Below, in pieces: positions 52,047 through 60,310 of a DNA stretch of 64,000 bases. The position numbers were made by a program, and so were the translations under genes. Position 1 is the stretch's first letter. Every line of letters starts with the position of its first letter. The notes below the pieces were generated by a model. It was not told where the DNA came from. It saw nothing but the letters and a program-made list of their open reading frames with translations, and did no database searches. Origin of the DNA: JABSSA01 sp039960995 (lineage in GTDB: Bacteria; Pseudomonadota; Alphaproteobacteria; Rhodobacterales; Rhodobacteraceae); contig JBDVKF010000047.1 in the NCBI GenBank assembly GCA_039960995.1, forward strand, positions 26,847 through 90,846. The letters run 5' to 3'.

Positions 52047-52952
52047 TTACCAGTCTGTCGGCCCTTTTTCTGCAAATGAGTGAACGAGGAAATCGATGAA
52101 TGCCCGCACTTTTGGCTGGGTAAAACGTCCGGGCGGATAAACTGAATAGATGCCCTGAGTTTCTACTGGAAGATCTGGAATGACATCTTCGATCAGACCT
52201 TTCTTCATAGCATCCGCATACAGAAAGCTTGGCAAATAAGCGATTCCAAGACCTGAAATGGCAGCATTCAAAAGCGATTGACCGTCATTGACCGATAGCC
52301 ATCCAGCAGTGCGCACTTGACGCTTTTCGCCTGACGGGGATGTCAGTTTCCAAACATTTCCAGAAGACTGGTTGGAATAATGCAGCAATTTATGTTCGTT
52401 TAAATCGTCGATCTTTTGCGGGCGACCATACCGTTCGAAATACGAAGGTGCCGCGATCATACGTTTTGTCGTTTCCGTCAGCTTCCGTGCTTTCAGCGTG
52501 GAATCTTCGAGTTCACCGATACGCACAGCCATATCGAAGCCTTCAGAGATGAGTTCGACATATCGGTTGTTCAAAACCATGTTGACCGTGATGTCCGGGA
52601 ATTCTGACAGGAATTCGCCGATTACTGGGGACAAGTGGTTTACACCAAAATCTGTTGCGACCGAGATACGTAAAAGCCCGGAAGGTGCCGATTGCATAGA
52701 CGTCACCAAAGCGTCGGCTTCACCAGCATCATTCAAGACGCGGCGCGCTCGATCATAATAAGCCAATCCAATTTCTGTCGGCGAAACGCGTCGTGTCGTC
52801 CGGTTCAAAAGTCGCGCCCCCAAGCGCGCCTCCAAACTCGAGACGTGCTTTGACACGGCCGACTTTGAAATACCCATCTTCTTAGCAGCATCCGTAAATC
52901 CACCTTGGTCCACAACTGTGGCAAAGGCTTCCATTTCGGTGAGGCGATCCAT
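52047..52952 (-). CDS. LysR-family transcriptional regulator
   Basis: A 301-residue regulator. The N-terminal winged helix-turn-helix (residues 5-62) reads EMEAFATVVDQGGFTDAAKK and MGISKSAVSKHVSSLEARLG, and the LysR substrate domain follows with PSGLLRISVATDFGVNHLSP. The end VRAFIDFLVHSFAEKGP resembles LTTR members that act alone. No divergent target gene lies within ~250 bases upstream, so it may act elsewhere. Confidence 0.93.
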   Translation of the reverse strand: MDRLTEMEAFATVVDQGGFTDAAKKMGISKSAVSKHVSSLEARLGARLLNRTTRRVSPTEIGLAYYDRARRVLNDAGEADALVTSMQSAPSGLLRISVATDFGVNHLSPVIGEFLSEFPDITVNMVLNNRYVELISEGFDMAVRIGELEDSTLKARKLTETTKRMIAAPSYFERYGRPQKIDDLNEHKLLHYSNQSSGNVWKLTSPSGEKRQVRTAGWLSVNDGQSLLNAAISGLGIAYLPSFLYADAMKKGLIEDVIPDLPVETQGIYSVYPPGRFTQPKVRAFIDFLVHSFAEKGPTDW

Positions 52953-53205
52953 GCGCGATCCCTTCCTTCATGTTCGTTGCCAATGCTTATCGATGGGAAT
53001 CTGGGCAGGATGTGGGCAGTCTTGGGATAATCTTGCGTTCTTTAAGTTTATTGAACCGGAACGAGAAACAAGTAGAAGCCGTGTTTAGGGCACTGAAAAT
53101 ATGCAATATTCACGAGATAGTCATAGGATTGTGATGCTGTAGCGCGTCAGGATGTTGCAGCAATAAGGCAGTTTTGCCTTAACTTTAAAACATAAAAAAT
53201 GACGA

Positions 53206-53961
53206 TCAGGTCGCGGACTGGCTCCAACGTGCAAACGGTACGGCTTCGGGCTCGATTCTTTGCTGATCATCGCCCCCGATCAACAGATAACCAAACCCGC
53301 CTGCGTTCCAGCTTGCCGCGCCTAGACCTGCCAATGTTTCGACATTCATTGGTTTTGGTTCGCCATCTTCGATTTTCAAGATGCACAGCGCCACGGGTGT
53401 TCCGTCTTCTCTTTGATACGCCAACTGCACAAGAGGACGCCCTTTGAAGCTGAGCAGTTGCGCCCGTTTAAAGCGGAGTCCTTCAGGCGCGGGCAAATCG
53501 CTGAGATCTAGCCCAATCGCGTTCGAAACGCGGGCCAATTGCGCACGGGATTCGTCTTCAACTGGATCCACGCTATCCAGCGTGGCCTCGCCATAAAGCG
53601 ATTGATAAGAGGCAACGACGGCTTTCCAGCCGGGTTCTGCAGGTGTGGGTGTGCCGCCAGGAAGGAACACGGCCATGGCAAACCCGGCGGCAAGGCCCGT
53701 CGCGAATGTTCCAAATGTCCACGGCCAAATTCTACGGCTGGGCGTGGCCTCCCTTTCTTCTTTTCGATAATTCGGTGCTTCTGAGAGTAGGGCGTCGTAA
53801 CTGCTACGGATCGCTGCAATAGGCAAATCCAATGAGGCAAGGCGCGCACCCAAGTTTGCGTCGACTTCTATCGCTGCCGTAATCGAAGCGTTCAATTCAG
53901 AATCAGCTTCTCCATCCAGAAAAGCTGTTAAGTCCTCATCGGAAAAGCTTGCGTCGCTCAT
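53206..53961 (-). CDS. Anti-sigma factor of an ECF sigma, single-span membrane protein
   Basis: A 251-residue protein encoded with the ECF sigma factor (four-base overlap). The N-terminal ~70 residues (FSDEDLTAFLDGEADSELNA) form the cytoplasmic sigma-binding (zinc-less ASD-like) region; one membrane helix spans about residues 80-103; the remaining ~145 residues would be periplasmic sensors. It keeps the sigma inactive until a signal. The trigger is unknown. Confidence 0.8.
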   Translation of the reverse strand: MSDASFSDEDLTAFLDGEADSELNASITAAIEVDANLGARLASLDLPIAAIRSSYDALLSEAPNYRKEEREATPSRRIWPWTFGTFATGLAAGFAMAVFLPGGTPTPAEPGWKAVVASYQSLYGEATLDSVDPVEDESRAQLARVSNAIGLDLSDLPAPEGLRFKRAQLLSFKGRPLVQLAYQREDGTPVALCILKIEDGEPKPMNVETLAGLGAASWNAGGFGYLLIGGDDQQRIEPEAVPFARWSQSAT

Positions 53962-54434
53962 CCTGTGACTCCTTCTTCGGCCATCTGGCCATTCAAACGC
54001 TTGCGCCCTGCGGCAAGGCGACTCATTACTGTGCCGATGGGGATTTCCATGATCTCGGCGGCTTCCTTGTAACTGTAGCCCTCAACATAAACGAGGAAAA
54101 CGGCATGTCTTTGGGCGTCAGGTAGTTGTTGTACTAATGATAACACCCGTTGCGCCATTATATTCGTTTCCACCCCAGGAGAAGGATCTGCAAGTGGTGT
54201 TTCCTCGACTGGTTGCAAGCCGCCACCCTGTCGAACCTTGCGTGAACGCAGCTCGTTCAGCCACAAACGTTGCGCCATGACGAACATCCAACGATCCAAA
54301 TGTGTTCCCAATTGGAACTGGTCGGCTTTTTCCATGGCACGCAGGCAAGTGGCCTGAACCAGATCGTCCGCCCAATCGCGACGCCCCGTCAAAGCGACGG
54401 CATAACGCCATAGCCTTGGATGAACCTCCGCCAA
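53958..54434 (-). CDS. ECF-type RNA polymerase sigma factor
   Basis: A 158-residue group IV sigma. Region 2 reads LWRYAVALTGRRDWADDLVQ and ATCLRAMEKADQFQLG; region 4 is AQRHAVFLVYVEGYSYKEAA and EIMEIPIGTVMSRLAAGRKR. The only reasonable start in frame is TTG 54434; no ATG occurs before the stop about 25 codons upstream. The anti-sigma gene overlaps its end. It may drive its own operon. Confidence 0.88.
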   Translation of the reverse strand: MAEVHPRLWRYAVALTGRRDWADDLVQATCLRAMEKADQFQLGTHLDRWMFVMAQRLWLNELRSRKVRQGGGLQPVEETPLADPSPGVETNIMAQRVLSLVQQLPDAQRHAVFLVYVEGYSYKEAAEIMEIPIGTVMSRLAAGRKRLNGQMAEEGVTG

Positions 54435-54610
54435 ACCGTCTCGTACTGCGGCTTCTGGTGAGAGATGGGCGTTCGTTTGAATTATTCCGGTCCGTTCAAG
54501 TTGTATAATTTAGGGCAGAATGTAGATGGATTGCAAAAATGAGAAGTGGTTTTTTTAAAACCACACGCACTGGTGTGCCGAATTGAACGCCGCGGTTCGC
54601 AGAATGCTGC

Positions 54611-55306
54611 TTATTCTGGCGATGGAACGCGTCCAAACAAGTTTTCGAATTTCAGCTGACCAGATTTCGAAAACTGCACAACCCGACTGTCGGGAATGCG
54701 TTTGGCCCAACCAAGTGTGATTATTTGAGCTAGCATTGCACGGCCAAGACGACCCGCCAGATGAGATTGTCGCGCACTCCAATCCAAGCATTCGCGACAC
54801 ATTGGTGCTGACGATGGCGGAAGGGTGTCCAAGTCCAATCCGAACTCTGAAACAAACTTGGTTCCGGATGGGGACAGATCCAAACATTTTGCGGAAACTG
54901 AAAAATAACCGGACGACAGCATGGATTGATACATGTGTACGCCCATGCCGCCAGCAAGATGGCTGTAACAGACGCGGGCATGACGCAATGCGCTGTCACG
55001 TGGTCCGGTTCGCATGCGCAAATGACCGCGCCCTGCGGCAAGGCCCATCAAACTTTCCAAGGCTTGTGCGACGTCTTCGCCACCAAGTGAGAAATATCGA
55101 TGCCGTCCTTCTTTGCGTTGCACCACCAATTGCGCATCTCCCAATTTACGCAAATGACTTGAGGCTGTTTGTGCGGTTACACCCGCTTCATGAGCCAATT
55201 CGGTTGCTGTCAGCGCTTTGCCTGTCATCAGGGCCGTTAGAATGTTGGCGCGAGCGGGTTCGCCAATCAGACTGGCGATCTCAGCGATGTTGGGGCCTTC
55301 TTTCAT
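54611..55306 (-). CDS. ArsR-family regulator with cysteine-bearing C-terminal extension
   Basis: A 231-residue protein. The N-terminal winged helix (residues 8-85; LIGEPARANILTALMTGKAL and EAGVTAQTASSHLRKLGDAQ) is ArsR-like. The C-terminal ~140 residues have scattered Cys (HARVCYSHLAGG, SAKCLDL, CRECLDW) and match the extended ArsR type found in alphaproteobacteria. It is divergent from NIPSNAP and ABM genes (71 bases), so it probably represses them. The signal could be a metal or redox stress. Confidence 0.87.
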   Translation of the reverse strand: MKEGPNIAEIASLIGEPARANILTALMTGKALTATELAHEAGVTAQTASSHLRKLGDAQLVVQRKEGRHRYFSLGGEDVAQALESLMGLAAGRGHLRMRTGPRDSALRHARVCYSHLAGGMGVHMYQSMLSSGYFSVSAKCLDLSPSGTKFVSEFGLDLDTLPPSSAPMCRECLDWSARQSHLAGRLGRAMLAQIITLGWAKRIPDSRVVQFSKSGQLKFENLFGRVPSPE

Positions 55307-55377
55307 ACTTCGATACTGATCGAAGCATTGGATTGATACAAGTGTCTATGTCTTTTACCATAGAAAAGGAGAACCCG

Positions 55378-55695
55378 ATGCTGACATGTGTCATTCGTTA
55401 TCAAATTGATCCGACGAAAAAAGAAGCGTTTTGCCAATATGCAGGGAACTGGAACGAAGCTATTCCGCGATGTGGGGCCAATTTGATCGGGTACTTTGCT
55501 CCGCATGAAGGGTCCAGTACATTGGCGTATGGAATTTACAATGTCGCGTCGCTTGCCGATTATGAACAGTACAGAACACGATTGGCTGCCGACCCTTTGG
55601 GGCGCGAAAACTATGAATTTGCGCAGCGTGAAGGGTTTCTTTTACGAGAAGACCGAACGTGGCTGAAGAAAGTGGAAGGGAACAACAAGACATGA
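55378..55695 (+). CDS. NIPSNAP-family small protein
   Basis: A 105-residue protein with a ferredoxin-like alpha/beta fold of the NIPSNAP/ABM superfamily. Typical features are the N-terminal strand TCVIRYQIDPTKKEAFCQYA, the middle GANLIGYFAPHEGSSTLAYG, and YEQYRTRLAADPLGRENYEF. It overlaps the next gene by four bases (ATGA). Function is unknown; it is probably repressed by the divergent ArsR regulator. Confidence 0.82.
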   Translation: MLTCVIRYQIDPTKKEAFCQYAGNWNEAIPRCGANLIGYFAPHEGSSTLAYGIYNVASLADYEQYRTRLAADPLGRENYEFAQREGFLLREDRTWLKKVEGNNKT

Positions 55696-56039
55696 TCGCG
55701 GTCATTTTCGAAGTAGAAATAGCTCAGGGTTGCAAATCTGCGTATCTAGATGTGGCTGCAGAAATGCGCCCAATGCTTGATGAGATTGATGGATTCTTGT
55801 CGGTCGAACGATTTGAAAGCCTGACCACTCCGAGGAAACTTTTGTCGCTTTCGTTCTTCCGTGACGAAGCGGCATTGGATGAATGGCGCACATTGACGGC
55901 GCACCGAAAGGCGCAATCTAAAGGGCGGGGGGGACTATTTTCAAATTACCGCCTGCGCGTTTCCAGCGTCATCCGCGACTATGGTATGTTTGATCGAGAT
56001 CAGGCACCCGAAGACAGCAAGGTAAGTCACAAGGGCTAA
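55692..56039 (+). CDS. Antibiotic biosynthesis monooxygenase (ABM)-domain protein
   Basis: A 115-residue ABM-fold protein. The pattern MIAVIFEVEIAQGCKSAYLD, VAAEMRPMLDEIDGFLSVER-FES and LLSLSFFRDEAALDEWR is typical of small dimeric heme- or quinone-related ABM members. It is coupled to the NIPSNAP gene, so the two may form a mixed oligomer. The start ATG at 55692 overlaps the preceding TGA. Confidence 0.85.
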   Translation: MIAVIFEVEIAQGCKSAYLDVAAEMRPMLDEIDGFLSVERFESLTTPRKLLSLSFFRDEAALDEWRTLTAHRKAQSKGRGGLFSNYRLRVSSVIRDYGMFDRDQAPEDSKVSHKG

Positions 56040-56161
56040 GAGTTTTTGCCAATGAAATGAACGCTTCACAGCTTCAGGAGCACCAGACCAAACCGGTGCC
56101 CCCTTTAGCAATTCCTTTCGCATCAAGACACTTGTTCCAAAACGACCGAATTCGCCTTCAT

Positions 56162-56757
56162 TTAACTCGCCCGTTTTCTCCGACGGCGATGGGCTGCGAT
56201 GCCTCCCAAGCCGGTTAGTAGCAAGAACCCACCGGCCGGCAATGGAACCGGAACGACATCGCTTCCTGCAAGAGACGAACTTGCCGATGCGCCGGTCGGG
56301 TTCAGCGATGTGTCATTATTCGGGTCAAATGCGAACGGGCCAGTCACGGCATCCAAAAAGATACTTGGTGATTTCTGGTCGTCACAATTCCAAACAACGA
56401 ACCACTTCCAAATGCGGTATAAAAGAATCCTTCAGCTACGCCGGGATCGGTGCCATTTATGGCGGAAGGCGTCGCATCATAGTTTTTGTTAGGCGTGTTG
56501 ATAAACACTTCATCAAAAAGCGCCTGTCCTGCAGCAAGGGCAGTTGCGGTTGCGGCATCGCTGAATGTCAATCCGCCACCACCGGCGCATCCGGACACGA
56601 TTCCCGTGCAGGTTCTGTCGACAAACTGTACATCGTACAACGTGCCATCGACGTCTACATTCAATGCGCCAATAAACTGGTCATTTGTGTCAATTTGCAA
56701 CGTTGCTGCATATGTTGCGACAACCGAGCAATGTAATGCCAAGGCTGTAAATGTCAT
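56162..56757 (-). pseudogene. VPLPA-CTERM sorted surface protein, frameshifted
   Basis: The 5' frame (56757 down) gives a signal peptide and LQIDTNDQFIGALNVDVDGT through GVAEGFFYTAFGSG; the 3' frame (ending 56162) gives FVVWNCDDQKSPSIFLDAVT, GPFAFDPNNDTSLNP and the sorting tail VPLPAGGFLLLTGLGG followed by RRRRKR. Together they read as one VPLPA-CTERM protein, but the frame changes around 56393-56410 (by one base). It is either a pseudogene or an error of the sequence. Such proteins are exported and processed by an exosortase-like enzyme. Confidence 0.7.
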
Positions 56758-57097
56758 AAACTTAAATTAATTTGCAATTTTTTACCCTCGTTTCATTGAA
56801 GTTTCTTACTCGGGCGTACGTCATCGCGCTGCCCGAAAGTGAAGTTCTTTGATGTACGTGAATTCAATTTGAAGAGGATGGCATTCAGTGGGCTTTGCAG
56901 ATTTGGATAATAAAAAGGCTGAAGCCAACGTTACTCCCATAACTCATGTTATTATTGTTATTCACCTATGTAAGAATCACACTGACGGAAAGTTCATCTG
57001 CCCCTGGGAAAGCACGCATACTGCCGTTGCAGTACGCGACACAGTTTAAGCCGTGCTATCTCGTCTTATCGGCTCAACAAATTGACAGGTAAGATCC
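56758..57097. other. 340-base gap with no gene seen
   Basis: No coding frame with a ribosome site or family match was found between the VPLPA-CTERM pseudogene and the PAS-LuxR pseudogene. The sequence is A+T-rich in parts and should contain the divergent promoters. Confidence 0.35.
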
Positions 57098-58844
57098 TTG
57101 ACCGAAAAACTCGAGACCATTTTACGCCGCACGGGACATGACCCGTTCAAATTTAATGACATGCTCGAGCGGTGGAATGCAGCTTTTGAAAATGACAGAA
57201 CTAACCCCGTGACCCCGGAATTGGAACAAGCAGCGGATCAGGCGATTCTAGAAATCACGGCTCGTGACGACAGTGAGTTGATCGGGGGCAGGTTACGCCT
57301 TTTGGTTCAAAGTCTAACGCATGCAGCATTCGTAGTTGATGAACATGGCAAGCTTACCGGGATCAACGAAGCCGCAATGCGAAGTACATTGCTTGGTCCG
57401 GGCGACCCACTCGACGACCTTGAATTCAAAATTGAAAAGGCCGAGCAGATATCGTCGCTTGTCCGACGGTCGATCTCACAAAGAAATTCCACAGGTGAAG
57501 TCGTTCTAAAGCGTGCCATGCACAAAACTGATGATCGGTCTGCCTCGATTGCGATTGTTCCATCCTTGCAAACCAACGAAGCGCCAAGTGCACTAGTTTC
57601 TGATTGACCCGACGTGGCGGGCAGAAGTCGAAGTTATGGTCGCACGCGTATTCGGACTGACTCAGGCCGAATGTTCAGTCTTGATGGCGTTTCTTGACGG
57701 CCAAACAATCTCGGATATTGCAAAAAACCGCGAGACGACGACCGTTACGGTGCGGACTCAATTCCAACGGATTATGGAGAAGACAGGGTCGCATAGCCAA
57801 GCTGAGTTGATGCGTAACACATTGGCGATCAGCCAGTTCTTTCAGGACATGTCCGTCATCGCTAACGTTGCGGGCCACCCAAATCGCAAACAGTTCGATA
57901 TCATGCGGCCGGGCGGCCGCAGTCTTGATGTTTGTTTGGTTGGTGACATGTCAGGCTTGCCAGTGATCCTGCTTTCCACTCTCAGCCGGCACACTTTTCC
58001 TTCTTGGTACGAAGAAAAGTTGGCTGACGGCGGGGTGCTCGCAATTCACATTTGGCGACAAGGTCAAGGTCGCAGCGATCCGCTCCCAAAAGGATTCAAT
58101 TTGGCACTTGGGATGGCAGACGATCTGATCGCTCCATTGAACCACCTTGAGATCAAAACATGCCCGCTGATTTGCTGGGAAGGGTCAACTGTCGACGCCT
58201 TGCGAATGTCTCATCACACAGAAGGGCACATATCGAAGATTATGTGTTTTAGCAGCTTCCTGCCGCTACGCCTGCGTAACCCCAAACTGACTTTGACCCC
58301 ATGGGCGACAGCGATGTCTGAAGCCGCGAAAATGTCGCCAAAGGTTCTAAGAATGATTATTATTGCGGGTCAAAAGGCATGGCAGGCAGTGGGTAGTAGA
58401 AATTTTGCGCGTAGTCAGCTTCATGCCTCGGCTGCAGACTTGCATACAATTGATTTGCCTGGTGTTTCAGAGGCCCTAAGCGATGTTTTGCTCGGTTCAA
58501 TCGCGCAAGGATTGGACGAAAATTGCCGCACGATGAATGATGTATTTTAAGATTGGACTGATGAACTCATAAGCGGTCCAATACCTCTCGAATTTGTTCA
58601 TGGTGATGAAGACCGCATGGTGTCATTGGCAGAAATCAGCGATGCCGTGGATCAGCATTTACCCAATGCGAGTTTGATTCCAGTCAAAGATGCAGGATAC
58701 CTTAAGGCATACCGGACTCCCGATGTCTTAATCGAACGAGTAAAAGCAGCGCATGAAGAAGCCGGGCATTGGAACATCCGCAACGAAAGTTCAGTTGCCC
58801 GTGTTGACGGCGCAATCCGAGTTCGACGCGGAGGTTCGGTTTAG
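57098..58844 (+). pseudogene. Broken PAS-LuxR-alpha/beta-hydrolase regulator (one frameshift, one nonsense codon)
   Basis: Three open pieces read as a single gene. Piece one (57098-57607) carries a PAS-like domain (LTHAAFVVDEHGKLTGINEA). Piece two (57636-58550, another frame) holds a LuxR-type helix-turn-helix (LTQAECSVLMAFLDGQTISD, VTVRTQFQRIMEKTGSHSQA) and an alpha/beta-hydrolase-like domain. The third (58551-58844) is in the same frame as piece two after an in-frame TAA at 58548-58550 and continues DWTDELISGPIPLEFVHGDE DRMVSLAEI, the hydrolase C-terminus. The frameshift lies at about 57590-57605, where frame 3 reads LIDPTWRAEVEVMVARVFGL. Confidence 0.78.
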
Positions 58845-58965
58845 ATAAGAAGTACTTAACGTTCGGGTTCGTATTTTTATTCGCAAGACATTGTTAGTAT
58901 TCATAAATATTCATGCATCGAGCATAAGAAATGCGGCGACACACACACGATCATACCCCAGATGC

Positions 58966-60075
58966 TCAAAGGCGTTTTTGACGATATGTAAGCATGTCCC
59001 ACGCTGCGACCTGCTGTTCCAAACGTTTGATCCGTTCTAGGCTCAATGGTGTTGCGGGTACCTTGTTTTCGCCAATGGTACCCGTATGGGCATCCATTTC
59101 GAAACCCAACAGCGCTGTTTCGATCCAATCCGCATTCATCCCACATGCATTCAATAACCGCGTCGTCTCAACACGTTTTTTCATGACCAGATCGTCATAG
59201 TGGATCGACGTAATCCGCTTCCCTGTCGCAATCAGTTTCTGTGCGGCTTTCATGCGAAACGTCCATGCCAATGCCAGAAAGTCATCATGTTCGAGTCCAC
59301 CGTACCCTTTGGGAAACCAACTCGACATATCCTCAACAGGTGATCCAACGCTGCTTATCCTCCACCGAAGCTCGAAATAGGTGTCGTCCAATTGCGGCTC
59401 TTCAACTTGGAAAATGCGTTGCACAAACCGGTGCATCGAATTGGCGTATGCCCCCACATCCCGATACAGAAACACGTATCGCGCATCAGGCAGGGCCTTT
59501 TGTAGATGATCACTGATCATCACCGCCTCGCTTCTTGGTTTAATAACAAACGAACGGATGTCTTGTCCGTGCGGAGGACGGAACAACAAACGCGCGCAGG
59601 CGATCAATAAATCCTGCATCAAATCAGGGGGCAACTCTGACCGGTGAAACGCAAGCAACGTGAAAACGTCAGGTTCAGAAACGCTCCAGACTTCGGGGAT
59701 ATTCGCCAATATCCGACTGGCCAATGTCGATCCACATCGCCCCGTTGACAATAAAAACGTCAAATTGTGGGGCCCTGCAAGCGTTTCGGCCAATGCAATT
59801 ATCTGCACGAATGGAACCGTCAGAACACGCACTGCATGCTCGAATTGCGCCTGATACACAAAGGTCGCCTGTCCTAAATCCAAACTGGATGGCAATTCAA
59901 CGAACACAGCCACACCGTTGGTAAAGTCCAATGAATACAAGGACCAGTTCGGGGATTGCACAACAATCGCGGCGTCGCAAACCACACCGGGCGCAAGGTC
60001 GAAATCGTCAATCAACGCATGACCGACCGCAATGTCTTTGTTCCTTGAAAGGATATGATGAATCTTTGCATCCAC
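58966..60075 (-). CDS. Sulfotransferase-family protein (STGRCGST type)
   Basis: A 369-residue protein with an internal PAPS-binding loop FLLSTGRCGSTLASRIL at about residue 108, unlike the gene at 21391. The 3'-phosphate loop region is FLYRDVGAYANSMHRF and the end LNACGMNADWIETAL... is the C-terminal part of this family. An N-terminal ~100-residue extension is present without family homology seen. The acceptor is unknown. It lies on the minus strand between the broken regulator and pnp. Confidence 0.82.
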   Translation of the reverse strand: MDAKIHHILSRNKDIAVGHALIDDFDLAPGVVCDAAIVVQSPNWSLYSLDFTNGVAVFVELPSSLDLGQATFVYQAQFEHAVRVLTVPFVQIIALAETLAGPHNLTFLLSTGRCGSTLASRILANIPEVWSVSEPDVFTLLAFHRSELPPDLMQDLLIACARLLFRPPHGQDIRSFVIKPRSEAVMISDHLQKALPDARYVFLYRDVGAYANSMHRFVQRIFQVEEPQLDDTYFELRWRISSVGSPVEDMSSWFPKGYGGLEHDDFLALAWTFRMKAAQKLIATGKRITSIHYDDLVMKKRVETTRLLNACGMNADWIETALLGFEMDAHTGTIGENKVPATPLSLERIKRLEQQVAAWDMLTYRQKRL

Positions 60076-60199
60076 GGGGCGAACCTATTCTTGCGAGACG
60101 ATTGGGACCACGACCGCCATACCACGCTTACCCATGCGCGAATGCAAGCTTCCCAAAGCACTGAAAACACTGTATGCGACGGCTCATCTGAGACGTGAC

Positions 60200-60300
60200 G
60201 CCATTGGCCCCCGGGCGCGTGCACGAGGATTGGGGGCGGCGGCAATGGGGCCGCCACGCAAAACGGGAGACGCGGGAAGGCCCGCGAGTGCTCCCTTACA
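60200..60300 (+). promoter_or_regulatory. G+C-rich leader hairpins before pnp
   Basis: The leader contains GGCGGC/GCCGCC (about 60235-60257) and GCGGG/CCCGC (about 60272-60286) stems, just before the pnp ribosome site. In E. coli pnp is autoregulated through an RNase III-cut leader stem; this stretch may play that role. rpsO, the usual upstream neighbour, is not present here. Confidence 0.45.
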
Positions 60301-60310
60301 GGAAACGATG

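Noticed and set aside
51886..52083. Short plus-strand frames between the OmpA-like and LysR genes
   Set aside because: No ribosome site, no motif, biased composition; they overlap the end of the LysR gene on the other strand.
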